64,000 bases of DNA from Archegozetes longisetosus (taxonomy: Eukaryota; Arthropoda; Arachnida; Sarcoptiformes; Trhypochthoniidae). Below the pieces are notes generated by a model that did not search any database, was not told the DNA's origin, and saw only the letters and a program-made list of their open reading frames with translations. A program made the position numbers and the translations under genes. This document shows positions 26,701 through 37,403 of the stretch, piece after piece (position 1 is the first letter of the stretch; each line of letters begins with the position of its first letter). The stretch is from the NCBI GenBank assembly GCA_018873245.2, contig JAEMBT020000001.1, forward strand, positions 4,430,001-4,494,000. Direction: 5' to 3'.

Positions 26701-27433
26701 ATTTTGTTTAAAATAAGTTATCTATGAGCTGGATCTTTAAGTGAATAGTCGCTATTCCCTTATTTCAACTATTCAGTGCGAATATTCACTGTATCTCTTA
26801 TTGTAATCACAATTTTATTTCGTCTAAGAAATTGAAGCATTGATTCAGGCCTAAAATCTCTGTGGAAATTCTTGTTATACTTTCGGACAATTATCGTTTG
26901 CAGAAGAATCAGGTATTATGCTAGAGCTTTAGCTGAGGTTCAGCTTTTTGTGTCTTTAATACTATTATCATTATTTCTGGTAAAGTATTCCAGCAGTTGA
27001 TAAAGATCAACCAATTGATGGAATCAGTTAATGGGATAACTTAAGCAAAAATCCTTGATGGAAGACATCAACCATTTATGTGCTACAATACTTTGAGATG
27101 TATGATTTAGTTAAATACGATTCTTCACCAATGGCTTGAGATTTCAAGAAGAAAATAATTATTTTAAATGAATTACACTGATTAATGCGTAATTAGATAA
27201 AACATCATTTATCTAGTAAGTCAAAATTCTTACAAGGAAGGTTAGGTGGCTGTCAGCAATCGATAGTTTAAATTATTTTGCCAAAATACACAAGTTAATA
27301 GAAAATATCTATAAATCAGCTGCTAAAATTGCTTATTTCAACTAAAATCTTTAGGCTAATTTGAAATGAGATTATTCACAAAGAAATAAATAAAACAAGG
27401 AGGAATTGAATAGAAACTAAAAGTAATAAATAC
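23749..27433. other. Gene-poor DNA with one doubtful exon
   Basis: Nothing convincing is present. A plus-strand frame of about 56 codons at roughly 26480-26655 (… VLYFEDDQPFILRTPVCPN…) ends at TAA, has a protein-like residue mix and lies after a TTCAG, but has no partner exon. Near 24420-24450 a G+C-rich 26-bp minus-strand segment sits between a good acceptor (TACATTCAG) and a GTATTC donor and could be a microexon. Neither can be tested by eye. Confidence 0.3.
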
Positions 27434-27441
27434 ACCCTTCC

Positions 27442-28149
27442 TACGGCTGCCAACCGAAAAATAAAAAAAACTGGATTAGGTATTAAATTTTGACTAAAAA
27501 ACTGGACAAAACTGGACAGTCATTTAAATTGCTTCACTCTGTCGGTATGTTTTGGTCTCAGATTGTGGTCATTCAATGCTTTGATGCCCTCATACTTAGT
27601 TGTCATTGTTTTGAACACAATTTACAAAATGCTGTGTAATCATCATTTCCCTTCTGTATCCAACACTTAAGCTCTTCCAATTGAAGCCAATTATCATTAA
27701 ATTGTGTCCACCTTTTGACCCGTTTCCTATCGGGTGACTGATTCCGGGTTTTATCACTCATTTCTCGCACAAATCATATCATATTTCAATTAAATAATTT
27801 GACATTACACTACATTTCAATGCCATAAACTATTAGACCATTGAAAAAGTTATCGATTAATTTTTTGTAAAAAATCACCATTGTTTGTACTCATTATTGT
27901 CCACAATATTTCGTATAATAATGTATAATAAACTTATTACATACTTATCGTATGTGAAAAACAAACCTATATTACAGTATGTAATCAGTTATCATGTTTT
28001 TAACATTATATACATATTTTTATTTGAGACATATTGTCAATGATAAAAAACTGGACATTACAATGTCCAGGTCAGACCCTGCACTGGTCACTGGACAAGA
28101 CCCCCGAAAACTGGACGATCCAGGTCAGGCCTGGACAGTTGGCAGCCTA
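27442..28149. mobile_element. 708-bp hAT-like non-autonomous element
   Basis: The ends TACGGCTGCCAAC and, inverted, TAGGCTGCCAAC match the hAT consensus seen in many animals (…GCTGCCAAC…). They are followed by repeated CTGGACA-type subterminal motifs on both sides, as binding sites for hAT transposase usually are. The flanks ACCCTTCC and ACCCCTTCC are a near-exact 8-bp duplication. There is no transposase inside. Confidence 0.7.
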
Positions 28150-28339
28150 ACCCCTTCCCCGAACATTGAGTGTAAATTTCATGACAAGCTTGCTTTTAAA
28201 AAATCAATTGGAAAAATAATATATATATTCCTAATTTATTATTGGTGAAAGTTATTCAATTAAGAAATAATAAGAAACCATTAAATATATGGAATAAAGG
28301 TTCGACTTTAAAAACCAGATACGGAAGGTTTCCGAGGAT

Positions 28340-28619
28340 CTAGGAGTATTATAATCTAGATATATATTCTACTTGACGAAGGAAAATGAGTCAACGATCT
28401 AACGATTTATAGAGGCTTGTATCGTTGAAAATAAATGCCCTAGATCCATGAAACTTGGGTCATAAGAACCTACTCAACGAGTTCTTTCAAACGATGTCCA
28501 TGTTGGAGTACCACAAACCTTAGTAGTCAAAGTTTAGTCTTAGGGGCTTTAGCACCGTGGGTTCTTGATGCGATCTTCTGCTTGAGTAGAGTATACATCT
28601 AGATTATCATCCTCTTAGG
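28340..28619. repeat. 280-bp element with 33-bp inverted ends
   Basis: The left end CTAGGAGTATTATAATCTAG and the inverted right end CTAAGAGGATGATAATCTAG continue to a shared CTCTAC/TTCTAC. The interior is less AT-rich than the surroundings but has no coding frame. It is probably an old MITE; the target duplication is not visible. Confidence 0.5.
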
Positions 28620-28744
28620 CTGTTCATTTCCTCTTTGTTTTACTTATTTGTGGATGATCTCGTTTCACATCAGTTTAAAGTTTACTTAAATATGAATGTC
28701 TAGGTCATGAGAAAGGTGACAAACAGTATTTCATGTCATTGATG

Positions 28745-30144
28745 AAGGACAAAAGCGCCACCGAGCTTCAGACTCGAGCCTGACGAGCCCGGCTCGCATA
28801 AGCTCAAGTTTGAAATTTCGAGTTTCTTACCAAAAATTTGATCACTCATCAGACAAATGAATAAATACATATTTCTACTAAAATTTTTAAGTTTCAAATT
28901 GCGTATTAAAAAGACCGAAATTTCTCCCCGTATCTATGAATCATTCAGCCATTGCGTCTAAAATATTAGATTGGACCAAAAATCTTTGCGCATACAGTTT
29001 TTAAAAAAGTATAAAGGGTTCAAATATGATGTTTTAGTATGACGTGCTAATACTCTCCCTGCTTATTTGTAATAGGTGTCTTCCCAGTTTATAGACATCC
29101 ACTTTATAGAAATCCACTTTATAGACATTCCACTTTATAGACATTCCACTTCATAGACATCCACTTTATAGACATCCCACTTCATAGACATTTCACTTCG
29201 TAGACATTTCATTTTATAGACTAATTATTCGCTAATGAAAATTCTGGTTATCGAGGAGATTATTGATGTTAATTCTAAACAATCTATTTGAATCTAATTT
29301 TGAAAAATGATCATTTTTCCCTTTGTTTGGTTCAATAAAACTTAATTCAGACGTAGTTTACAGATAGATTACACAAACACTAACTAATTAATAAAATTCA
29401 AATATAGATATGCAGAAATATTCTAATAAAAAATTGATATATTGAGCTGAATAGACTCAAAATAAAAATCACTTTTCATTCAATTGAAAAATAGTTGAAT
29501 GGGTTTGCATTTTACACGTGTTAAATATCTTAATTATCATAAGATTATAAGATTAACGGATTAGTAGATATGAGATTCGATGCACTTGACTTTCAGTATA
29601 ATTAATATACAATTGTTTTAATTTCTCAGATGTGTAAATAAATTTAAATTATTTTGAATAGCTTAAAAATGTCTCTCTAACCAAGTATCTATGAAATGAA
29701 ATGTCTATGAAGTGGAATGTCTATAAAGTGGATTTCTATAAAGTGGATGTCTATCAATCGGGGTATAATCTTTGTAATATCTTGTCAAACATCAGAGAGC
29801 TTAGACACCATATTAAACGTACCATTTTGGTTACCCCATTATTAAATCAGCTCAAAGACTTTTGGTTGAACCTAATATTTTGTTACAATATCAATACATA
29901 ATAGTAGTTTATTATTAGGTTTAACGGTTTCTTTATTGAAAATGTGAATACAATTTTTTTTCTAATCTAATACTCATTATACCTTAATCCAGTTTTGTAT
30001 AAGATATTTTGCTGTTTATAAAATTTAAGTCTATAAAATAATTAAAATTCTAGTAATTAAAAGATCTATTTGACCATAACTTGAGTCATAAGCTCGGAAA
30101 CTCAGTTCAGGCACGAAGCTCGGGGTAGCCGAGCTTTTGTCCTT
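28745..30144. mobile_element. 1.4-kb element with AGCTC-rich inverted ends
   Basis: AAGGACAAAAGC opens both ends in inverted orientation (28745-28756 and 30133-30144), followed on each side by CGAGCTT, ACTCAAG and related AGCTC motifs. A second foldback element (29075-29770) is nested inside, so this one is older. The AGCTCGAGCTT motifs recur at 60.4-60.9 kb. No transposase is present, and no clean target duplication is seen. Confidence 0.55.
29075..29770. mobile_element. Foldback element with TATAGACATCCACTT repeat arms
   Basis: A perfect 9-bp target duplication TTTGTAATA flanks the element (29066-29074, 29771-29779). Both arms are arrays of a degenerate 15-16 bp unit (TATAGACATCCACTT and variants), about eight copies on the left and about four inverted on the right. 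The middle is AT-rich and non-coding. The 9-bp duplication and long arms fit a non-autonomous MULE-type (Mutator-like) element. Confidence 0.8.
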
Positions 30145-30631
30145 TATCACATGTCTTGAATAATTTAGAAAGAATATTCAGTAAAAATACTATTGTCGAA
30201 AATGAGGCAATTTTCGATACTGACCTATGCCCTTGGAGTGTGTTCTGAAAGCCGTGAAAATTTTCAAGTCGATGATATACAGTTTAATAGAGATTAAGAT
30301 TCCAAATAATATAATTTTTAAGGGACAAAATGGTTAAGAATAAGGGGTGAGTGGTATGGTATGAGTAGGTGATACTATTTATGATATTATTCCATAGGAG
30401 ATTGATGCGTATCACTTCATCTATAACATCTTGGTAGCGTATAAATAAGTGGTTAAAACGTTTGCAAAGTCTAAAAGTGGTTAAATGCATAGGAATCAAT
30501 AGATCATATTACCTAGTAAATTAATGATGACTAAAGTGTTAGACTATATTAAATTAAAAAAGATTTTATTCTAAAACTAGATAACTTTATGAAATTAACA
30601 AACCGTATCTAGCAGCACAAGCTAAAAACCT

Positions 30632-30766
30632 GGAGAACTGACACCAAATCTAGTTTTAAATGATGTAACCGTTGAAGTGACAGATGTAATTTTTGATTCA
30701 CCATTAGAAAAAAAAGCTTTGAGAGGTAAGTTCGATGAAGTTAATGTAAAATTAGTTGATTCTTAA
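30632..30766 (+). pseudogene. Orphan C-terminal coding fragment
   Basis: A 45-codon plus-strand frame ending at TAA 30764-30766 reads as ordinary protein (LVLNDVTVEVTDVIF, then LEKKALRGKFDEV). Just upstream, in another frame, is a matching-looking piece (KPYLAAQAKNL), so one frameshift would join them. It is not recognised. It may be the end of a decayed gene or of a transposon ORF; neighbouring sequence gives no more exons. Confidence 0.3.
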
Positions 30767-31670
30767 AACAATAAATTTAGTGTATAGTGTTAAGGGAGAG
30801 AACCGATTCATTTTGAAATGTAAAAATAAGCAAAAATTAAGGGTAATAATAGCGCTAATATATATTAGTTTCTGAAAGTCCATTCGGCTAAGTCATTATT
30901 ATGTTAGGTAATTTATTTTGTTAGAATATTCGGAAGTTCTTTTCATTTCCATTTAATATAAGGTTAAGATATTTATAGAGCTGTCTTTTAAACATTGATA
31001 GAATTTTTAGTGTTTCAACTAATTCGTTTCCAGATGGATACGGCTCTATTACGAAGTCGCACTTCGGCACTAGATTCTAAGAATGACAATATTATCTCCT
31101 TACTATCATTATCGCTACTATGAATATGCGAACTCCATGATCCGGGAAAAATGTTTATTGGCCCATTAGTATAATCACCACAACATTGGCTAGATACTTG
31201 TGTTACCCTAGAACAATCTTGCTCTTGTGGATCTGAGCTCGTAAATGGATTAGATCCTCTTCCATCAGAAACTTTTCCTTCGGCACGGAAAAAAGTCCGG
31301 CGCATTAATTAGTTATCTCTTCCCAATCTACTGTGAGCCATATTTTATTCAGGTCTAATTGATCCGAAAACTTAACGTAAATGAAGCCAACTGGAACCGG
31401 ATTTTCTTTAAGTACCTCTATTGATGTTTCATTATTGTTAGGTTTTTCTTCAAATTTCTTGATCGTATCCTTATTTTTGCTGATTATTAATTCATGCTCT
31501 TTGATTTTATTTTTCTCAGTGTTGAGCTGTTTTGTAACATCAAGAATTTTTCAATTCTGTCCTTTTTTGTTGGAATTCTCCAGTTGTTTTTTAACATTTT
31601 CAAGTAAGTCTTTCAGCTGCTTTCTTATTTCTTCAACCCTTTCATCTGATTTTGAGCGCTACAATAGTTG

Positions 31671-32502
31671 GTTCCATGACACTTAATCGTCGAATACTTG
31701 TTCGTCGGACATTTGTTCGTCTAAGACACTTGTTCGTCTAAGACATTTGTTCATCTAAGACATTTGTTCGTCCAATACATCTGTTCCTCCAATACATTTG
31801 TTGGTCCATTCAACCATTCGATCTACCGACCATTCGACCTGATAAGATATTTACTCCCAATATTTCTATAATTCTACTACTTCACTTCTAAACAGCAAAA
31901 CAGAAGATAACTGAGGACGTCGTCTTTCCTCAAGATTGTAAGTATTATATTCATTTCCATCTACTTTTTTCTATTTCTAGATCATCAAGACTTAATCCAT
32001 CGAGATCTCAAAATGCCACTGAAATTTGTGAAGAGTACCAAAGGTAAGGATCGACTTGTTCACGATGGATACATTTTCAACAAGGATTATACTAAATCAG
32101 GTAAGACCTACTGGAAATGTATAAAATATATTGAGAATTGTAAAGGGCGCGCGCATACGGACGGCGAAAGGGTGATTCATCACTCTGATGATCACAACCA
32201 TGTCCCACAAGCGGCAAGGATCGATGCAAAGAAAATTTACTTCATTTGTGTTGTATCAAGGATAAATATATTTTCATATGAACAAGCATCCTGAAAGTGT
32301 CTTAGACAAACAAATGTCTTAGACGAACAAGTGTTTTAGATGAATAAACGTCTTAGACGAACAAATGTCTTAGACGAACAAATGTCTTAGACGAACAAAT
32401 GTCCGACGAACAAGTGTTCGACGAATAAGAGTCTCAGATGAACAAATGTCCGACGAACAAATGTCTTACGAACAAACGGCGACGAACAAGTGTCCTGATA
32501 CC
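31671..32502. mobile_element. Foldback element with GTTCGTCTAAGACATTT repeat arms and a FLYWCH gene
   Basis: The left arm (31689-31800) and right arm (about 32300-32490) are inverted arrays of a degenerate 17-bp unit, GTTCGTCTAAGACATTT. The outer ends GGTTCCATGACAC and, inverted, GGTATCAGGACAC match. The flanks CAATAGTTG and CATTGTTTG are a possible decayed 9-bp duplication (6 of 9). The element interrupts the tail-fibre-like pseudogene and carries a FLYWCH zinc-finger reading frame. FLYWCH domains are common companions of Mutator-like transposases, which supports MULE assignment. Confidence 0.75.
32013..32294 (+). CDS. FLYWCH zinc-finger protein, transposon-borne, truncated
   Basis: A 93-residue frame whose first 70 residues form a FLYWCH-type zinc finger: DGYIFNKD at 19-26, TYWKC at 33-37, a second cysteine in NCKGR, and a terminal HNHVP. 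The usual long C-terminal part of such transposon proteins is missing after residue 75, where the frame runs into unrelated sequence. A 43-bp intron-like segment (GTAAGT at 31938, TTTCTAG at 31980) lies in the leader, so the transcript would be spliced. The gene sits between the element's arms, on the strand opposite to the host pseudogene. Its likely role is DNA binding for transposition. It looks like an internal-deletion remnant. Confidence 0.65.
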   Translation: MPLKFVKSTKGKDRLVHDGYIFNKDYTKSGKTYWKCIKYIENCKGRAHTDGERVIHHSDDHNHVPQAARIDAKKIYFICVVSRINIFSYEQAS

Positions 32503-32585
32503 CATTGTTTGAGTTCGCAGAATAGGTTGCTTTCTAAAAACTTGAGGTCGCGCCCTATTTTGCTTTCCAATAAGCGATATATGTG

Positions 32586-33442
32586 AATGCAAGAAAATAT
32601 TTTGCATTCATACTATGTTAGAAACGTTGACTTAATACACTCGTTAGGAGAAATACATAATTGCTAATTATTCAACAAAGTTTATATTTCCAGGGTGGTT
32701 AGAATATTTGAAATCTATTATGAAGATAAAAGACGAAAATCTTTTCAATATTCTTTTATTGAAATTTTATGTTTGCATAAAATTTCGGTTAGAAAGCATT
32801 AATAATTCTCTTACAATAAATTTTTAAACTTTTAGATTCTGAAAATTCAAATGACATATCATGGATTTGACTTCAAAATTAGCATACAAACTATTTTAAA
32901 TTTTGTAAAGATTTAATTTAATGATATCCATTTCAAATAGTAGATTGATTTTATTATTCTGGAGAAAATCGGTTCATACATATCAGTGGGGCTGGAGCCA
33001 ATGCTATATCGGAACTACTCTATCATCCTCAATCTATTTTAAGTCGATTTCAATCGATAAGTAATTACTATTAATTTGGCAATAAAATGCTAATTTCTCC
33101 AACTAATATCACATAAATTTTATATTTATAAATATATTAAAAATCAATTATTTATATTATTTAGATTAAATTCAACTTGTTTGATTATAATTATATATTG
33201 CAGTATTTTAATAATTTTATTAATTAGTGATAGGAAACACAATAGATATATTTAGCGGCGTACTTACAAATAGGGAAGGTAAACTGTTTACCATATTTAT
33301 AGGGTTTGACACCACCCTGTATATTTCGACTGTAAAATTTTTTCAATTTCCTTTTGAATATCGTAGTAAGAAACATTTAGGCTCAAATTTGAAGATAAAC
33401 TTATATCTTATATCCTTCAATACAAAATTATTTATGAACAAT
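32586..33442. other. No gene seen
   Basis: AT-rich spacer between the pseudogene and the transporter gene. A phrase near 33300-33330 (GGGTTTGACACCACCCTGTATA) resembles the end of a DNA transposon but has no partner. Confidence 0.4.
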
Positions 33443-33448
33443 TTTATT
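33443..33448 (-). terminator. Polyadenylation signal of the transporter gene
   Basis: AATAAA on the minus strand, 33 bp after the stop codon at 33481-33483. Confidence 0.65.
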
Positions 33449-33480
33449 TGCGCATAAAAAGACTTATTTTTTTAAAATAA

Positions 33481-35860
33481 TCAAAACTTAGTTACAACAA
33501 AATCTTTCGTATTTTCCAAGGTAATTTTAGGTTTCAAAAATTGGATATCGATCCACATTGCAATCATAATAGGGGTTAATGAAAGAGCAGCTAATACTAA
33601 AAAACACAAACTTGGAAATGATTCAATCGTCGATTTAAATAAATAAGCGAATAGTGATGAACCGATTATGGGACCAGTGAAGTCAATGACTGACATCAAT
33701 GTGGATACTTTACCCAACTCTGAGGGATCAACAATTTTTGATAGATACGATTTAAGACCAATCGGTGCAATGTTTGTCAATAGACCAGCGAGTATTGATA
33801 TGTAAAACCCCGTCGGAGTCAATATAAGTGCACGGATTATGATTTGAGCAAAATAACTGCAATAACCAATAATTGACATAACCATATCATTCAATTTTGA
33901 AATCTAAATATTAAGAACTAAAGATTACTAGTATTCAATAATTATTCTCTTTAATTTATAAAAAATATATTTTTAAAGTTGATTGTTTTGTTGGAATATT
34001 TGATATTTTTTACAAGTCCAAATTAATTCTATGGATTAAAATCTTGCTTGTAAACTTTGGAGAAAAATTGCTAATCTACTTCTTACTTTGATTTTGCTAT
34101 ATGCCTCACTTATACATCTCATTGAACTCATCATGTGAATAAGTTCTTTATATACTTCATCTGTTTGCAGAATCATATCTTTTTTATTCGTTATCGATAA
34201 ATAAAATCATTTGTAATAAACAGAGTTCTCGGATTCGGGAAGTGGAATGGCAGAATCTATGAAGGATAGGGGAACTTAGAGAGTATAAATTAGGGATAAT
34301 ATTTAAAGCATAACTTCGTTTAAATGGAGCTTAATTATAACTCTTTAATTCATTTCTAGAGGTTAAAATCTTTTTATTTTTCTATTTTTCACGAATCTGA
34401 GGACCAATAATAAAGTTTCAATTACCTAAAGCTGTGATCTTGAGGAGAATATGAATTGTTTTTCTCCCTATCTAACTCTACTCCGAAATAATTTTTTTTC
34501 GAATTTTTTCTAATTCATTTTAGAAATTTAAGATTATATAACTTTTTGAGACTTAATTTAAAAGAAAATTTGGCAATGGAAGTGATAATTTAAATTTTGC
34601 CCACCCCACCACTACATTTCAGCATACAAAGTAGTCTAAGAAGGTAAAACTCATGAGAAGCAATGACATAAAGAATTTCTTTGTACCGAATTGTCTATAG
34701 TGAGCCTATTATGAGGTTTAGTATAGATACCTTAATGAGAATTGGAGCAAAAGTAATTGTAAAGAATGCATAAGTTATGGTTCCAATAAAACTGACATAG
34801 CCATAAGTTTCTGCGTTCCATAAGTATATCTTCTCAACAAATTGAAACTCGAAAAATCCGGGCGAATATGTCAAAAAACGATGGCTCAGCATTGCTAAGA
34901 ATACGAGCCATATTTGAAGTTTAACCCTATTCTCACGTTTCTTAGTACAAGTCTTAACGATATCTTTAATGTTGTGTAAGTTGAACAACAATTTAATTGG
35001 ATTTTTGTTTTTGTTTTTTGTATCTTGATTCTCAAATTTTCTCAATTCTAGATTATATACGTTTTGTTCTCCAAATTCTTTGTTAAATTTGTCCTTATCT
35101 TTTCGTTCGTCAACCAAAAAAATGACCCATAAAAATGATATTAAGAACCCAAGTGAACTCAGAATGAAAATAAATGCGTAGTTATGTAACTGTTCGTTCC
35201 CTCCGATAGGACTAATCATTAGTAGTTTTCCAGATAACGCGGTTCCCATTGGTTTCGCTAAATTTAGTTTAATTTGATTCGATTATAATGTCTCTCACTA
35301 CACCAAAACATTTAAAAATCTTTCAAACTCACATATATTGAGAATAACTTCAAGAATAGTTATTCTAAAAGTTTTCCATTTGGTTGGAGTTGTTTTCGCC
35401 ACATATGAGAATATAGTCATGAAAATCATATTACAGGAAAAAGCGTACGGGATAAATGAGATCAATATGTAATTGATATCTATATCAGTATTTAATTTGT
35501 AAATTTAAATATGTTTAACATTCACATAAATAGAAAATAAGTTTTTTGAGACTCAATCAAGTGGAAAAAATAAGCATTATTTGCATTTATGAGTGCTTCG
35601 AGGCCTGCAGTCATGGATGAGATAAGAAATATAACTTTTCTACCATTCTTATAGTTGTCAATCCGCGAACCGAGAAATGGTGACAGTAATATAGCCGGAC
35701 ATGTGATTATTAGTGTTTGAAACATATTATACTGCACCGCATCTCCGAGTATTAGAGGCTTGTATTCATAGAACTCATCAGATTTCTTCATTTCTGCTAA
35801 ATGCTCACAGAATTCTAAGCTTAAATTATATTTAAGATAACATAACTTGTCTTGAATTAA
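33481..35860 (-). CDS. SLC46-family MFS transporter (folate transporter-like), N-terminal exon missing
   Basis: Four minus-strand exons: 35860-35526, 35479-35333, 35257-34731 and 33903-33481. The last three join in phase with canonical sites (GTGAGT, then TTTAG; GTATCT, then TTTAG). The protein has the SLC46 layout: a cysteine-containing outer loop (YNLSLEFCEHL), the MFS motif A in SPFLGSRIDNYKNGRK, KPMGTALSGK in the next repeat, a long polar central loop (about residues KDKDKFNKEFGEQN), then the second half with LSKIVDPSELGKVSTLMSV. Such proteins carry folate-like or other small organic anions across the plasma membrane; the substrate here is unknown. Odd: exon 1 to exon 2 is off by one base as written, and a run of six T (35542-35547) just before the donor is the likely site of a lost or gained base. 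This could be sequencing error or a disabling mutation. The first exon with helix 1 was not found; a hAT element lies just upstream. Confidence 0.75.
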
Positions 35861-36107
35861 CTAATCCAAGGGTGTCTTCTTCAATGAATAACATAATATG
35901 AATATAAATGTAAAAAATTCTATTTTGAGCAACCTTACAAAAATTAGTATTTTCTTAAACTTAAAATAATTTATGACCATTCTTGTTTGTTTTATTCAAA
36001 ACTTGCATGCATATCTAGTTAAAAGTGATATTTGCTTGTGTGAATTTCCGAGAACTCATATTAAACAATTTAATATCTTATTGAAAATAAATTTTTTGAT
36101 TGCCAAA

Positions 36108-36917
36108 TAGTGTGACCAACTCCTTTCAGATTAATCGAAAAAATGTGGAAAAAAATCTGAACAATTCCGGGACAAAATTTTTATTACATTTATTTCAAAA
36201 ACTATTGCTTAAAAATACATTTTTGTTGAGATTTAACAGATTTTAGGAGGTTTGTCAGATTTTTAATAATTGATTTAAATAATATGTATTTTTAATGTTT
36301 TCAAGTTTGCAGAAATAATCTATTCAATGAATCGTTCGTCAAACTATTAGTTTTTTGTGTATTACAAGTATAAATTAATTTCGAAAGATTTGTTAATAGC
36401 TGAGGAACAATTTGGTTCAAAATTAACTTAAAATTAATGAAATTTGAAAACAACCAAATGAATACTTGAATTACATCCAAATCATTGAAATCATTGACTT
36501 ATTGTTTAATTGAAAAAAATTGAATAACAGTTATAGTCTTTTATTGAATGCTAATACGTATATTTACTCAAATTGAATTCAATATTCGACGTTAAAACAA
36601 ATATGTATATTACTCTTTCACTGAACGTTTGCAATAATATGCGATACTTTTATCATTTTTTGACTTATGCTAGTAATTATCTAATTTTGATTATAATCTA
36701 TTTTTTATTGATTTTTATTATGAAATGTACTCTCATTTTATATCATTATCTTTTCAATTTGGTGTTAAATTACAGTTTTCAAATCAACTGAGCGCAAAAT
36801 TTCTTTAAATTTTGTTTTCTGGAACATTTTAATGTCAAAGAAAGACCCTTTCCAGGACATTGGATAAGTACCTTAAATAGAGAATGTCCCGGGAAAATAG
36901 AACGGTTGGTCACACTA
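36108..36917. mobile_element. 810-bp hAT non-autonomous element
   Basis: Perfect 8-bp duplications TTGCCAAA (36100-36107, 36918-36925) and 13-bp terminal repeats TAGTGTGACCAAC flank an AT-rich interior without transposase. Subterminal GGGAC / CCGGGAC motifs occur near both ends. The perfect duplication suggests a fairly recent insertion, in the upstream part of the transporter gene. Confidence 0.88.
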
Positions 36918-37261
36918 TTGCCAAATGAAGTGATTTCAAGTCCTTAATGCAGTCGAGTTCATTTATTGCAATACAGACTGATATCAGTAAGTTTATAATG
37001 AAATACTTAAGTGAATTATGATTAGATTAAAACAATCCCAATATGACTAGTCTGCAACAAGAGCAATGATAATTCTATTAAATGATTGAATATTAACGAA
37101 TTTGTCGAAATATTTGAGTAATTTTTAAAAATCTCTTGAGAAAGTTCTTTGGATACTGACCTACATTTCTTGTTTATTAACCTTCAGACACAATAAACAT
37201 ATTGTCACAATTAATTCTGTGACATAGAATCGTTCTAAACGTGAAAATTTCGGATAAATAT

Positions 37262-37395
37262 TGCAATGTCTAAGTTTCTTATTTGAACCAATATTGTAAT
37301 ACTCCTGTAACAATATATTTCTAAACTTTAATCTTCATAAATTACATGTATGTTAAAATTTATTGTTAATTTGATGATTACTTATGGTCTTACCA
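37262..37395. repeat. Third partial copy of repeat R2
   Basis: Similar to 43415-43535 and 50945-51075 (shared phrases TGTCTAAGTTTCTTA, then AACCTATATTGTAATACT). The copy stops at GGTCTTACC where the next transposon begins, so it is truncated by that element or was short from the start. Confidence 0.6.
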
Positions 37396-37403
37396 AAGGT
37401 TAG

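Larger units (their letters stand above)
31015..32585 (-). pseudogene. Coiled-coil protein with phage tail-fibre-like C-terminal domain, broken
   Basis: Read from 32585 down on the minus strand: a short coiled-coil segment (RLLESKIGRDLKFLESNL), interrupted by the foldback element at 31671-32502, then more charged coiled coil (RVEEIRKQLKDLLENV, later NTEKNKIKEHE), then PVPVGFIYVKF … WEEIT, then GLFF-RAEG, and at the end EVRLRNRAVSIWKR. The order GFIYV…W…GLFFRAEG…EVR-RN-AV-IWKR is the pattern of tail-collar-like domains found in phage fibres and in some animal genomes. Damage: a TGA inside the coil, a TAA just before the GLFF motif, a one-base loss in the run of T there, and the transposon insertion. 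It is a dead gene. Its role when alive is unknown, and whether its source was phage, virus or an old animal family cannot be told here. Confidence 0.6.

Noticed and set aside
27994..28248. 84-codon frame over the right end of the hAT element
   Set aside because: It crosses the transposon border and has no domain; chance.
31381..31686. 101-codon plus-strand frame
   Set aside because: It is the antisense of the coiled-coil part of the tail-fibre-like pseudogene; its S/F/L-rich composition is that of antisense to K/E/N-rich coding sequence.
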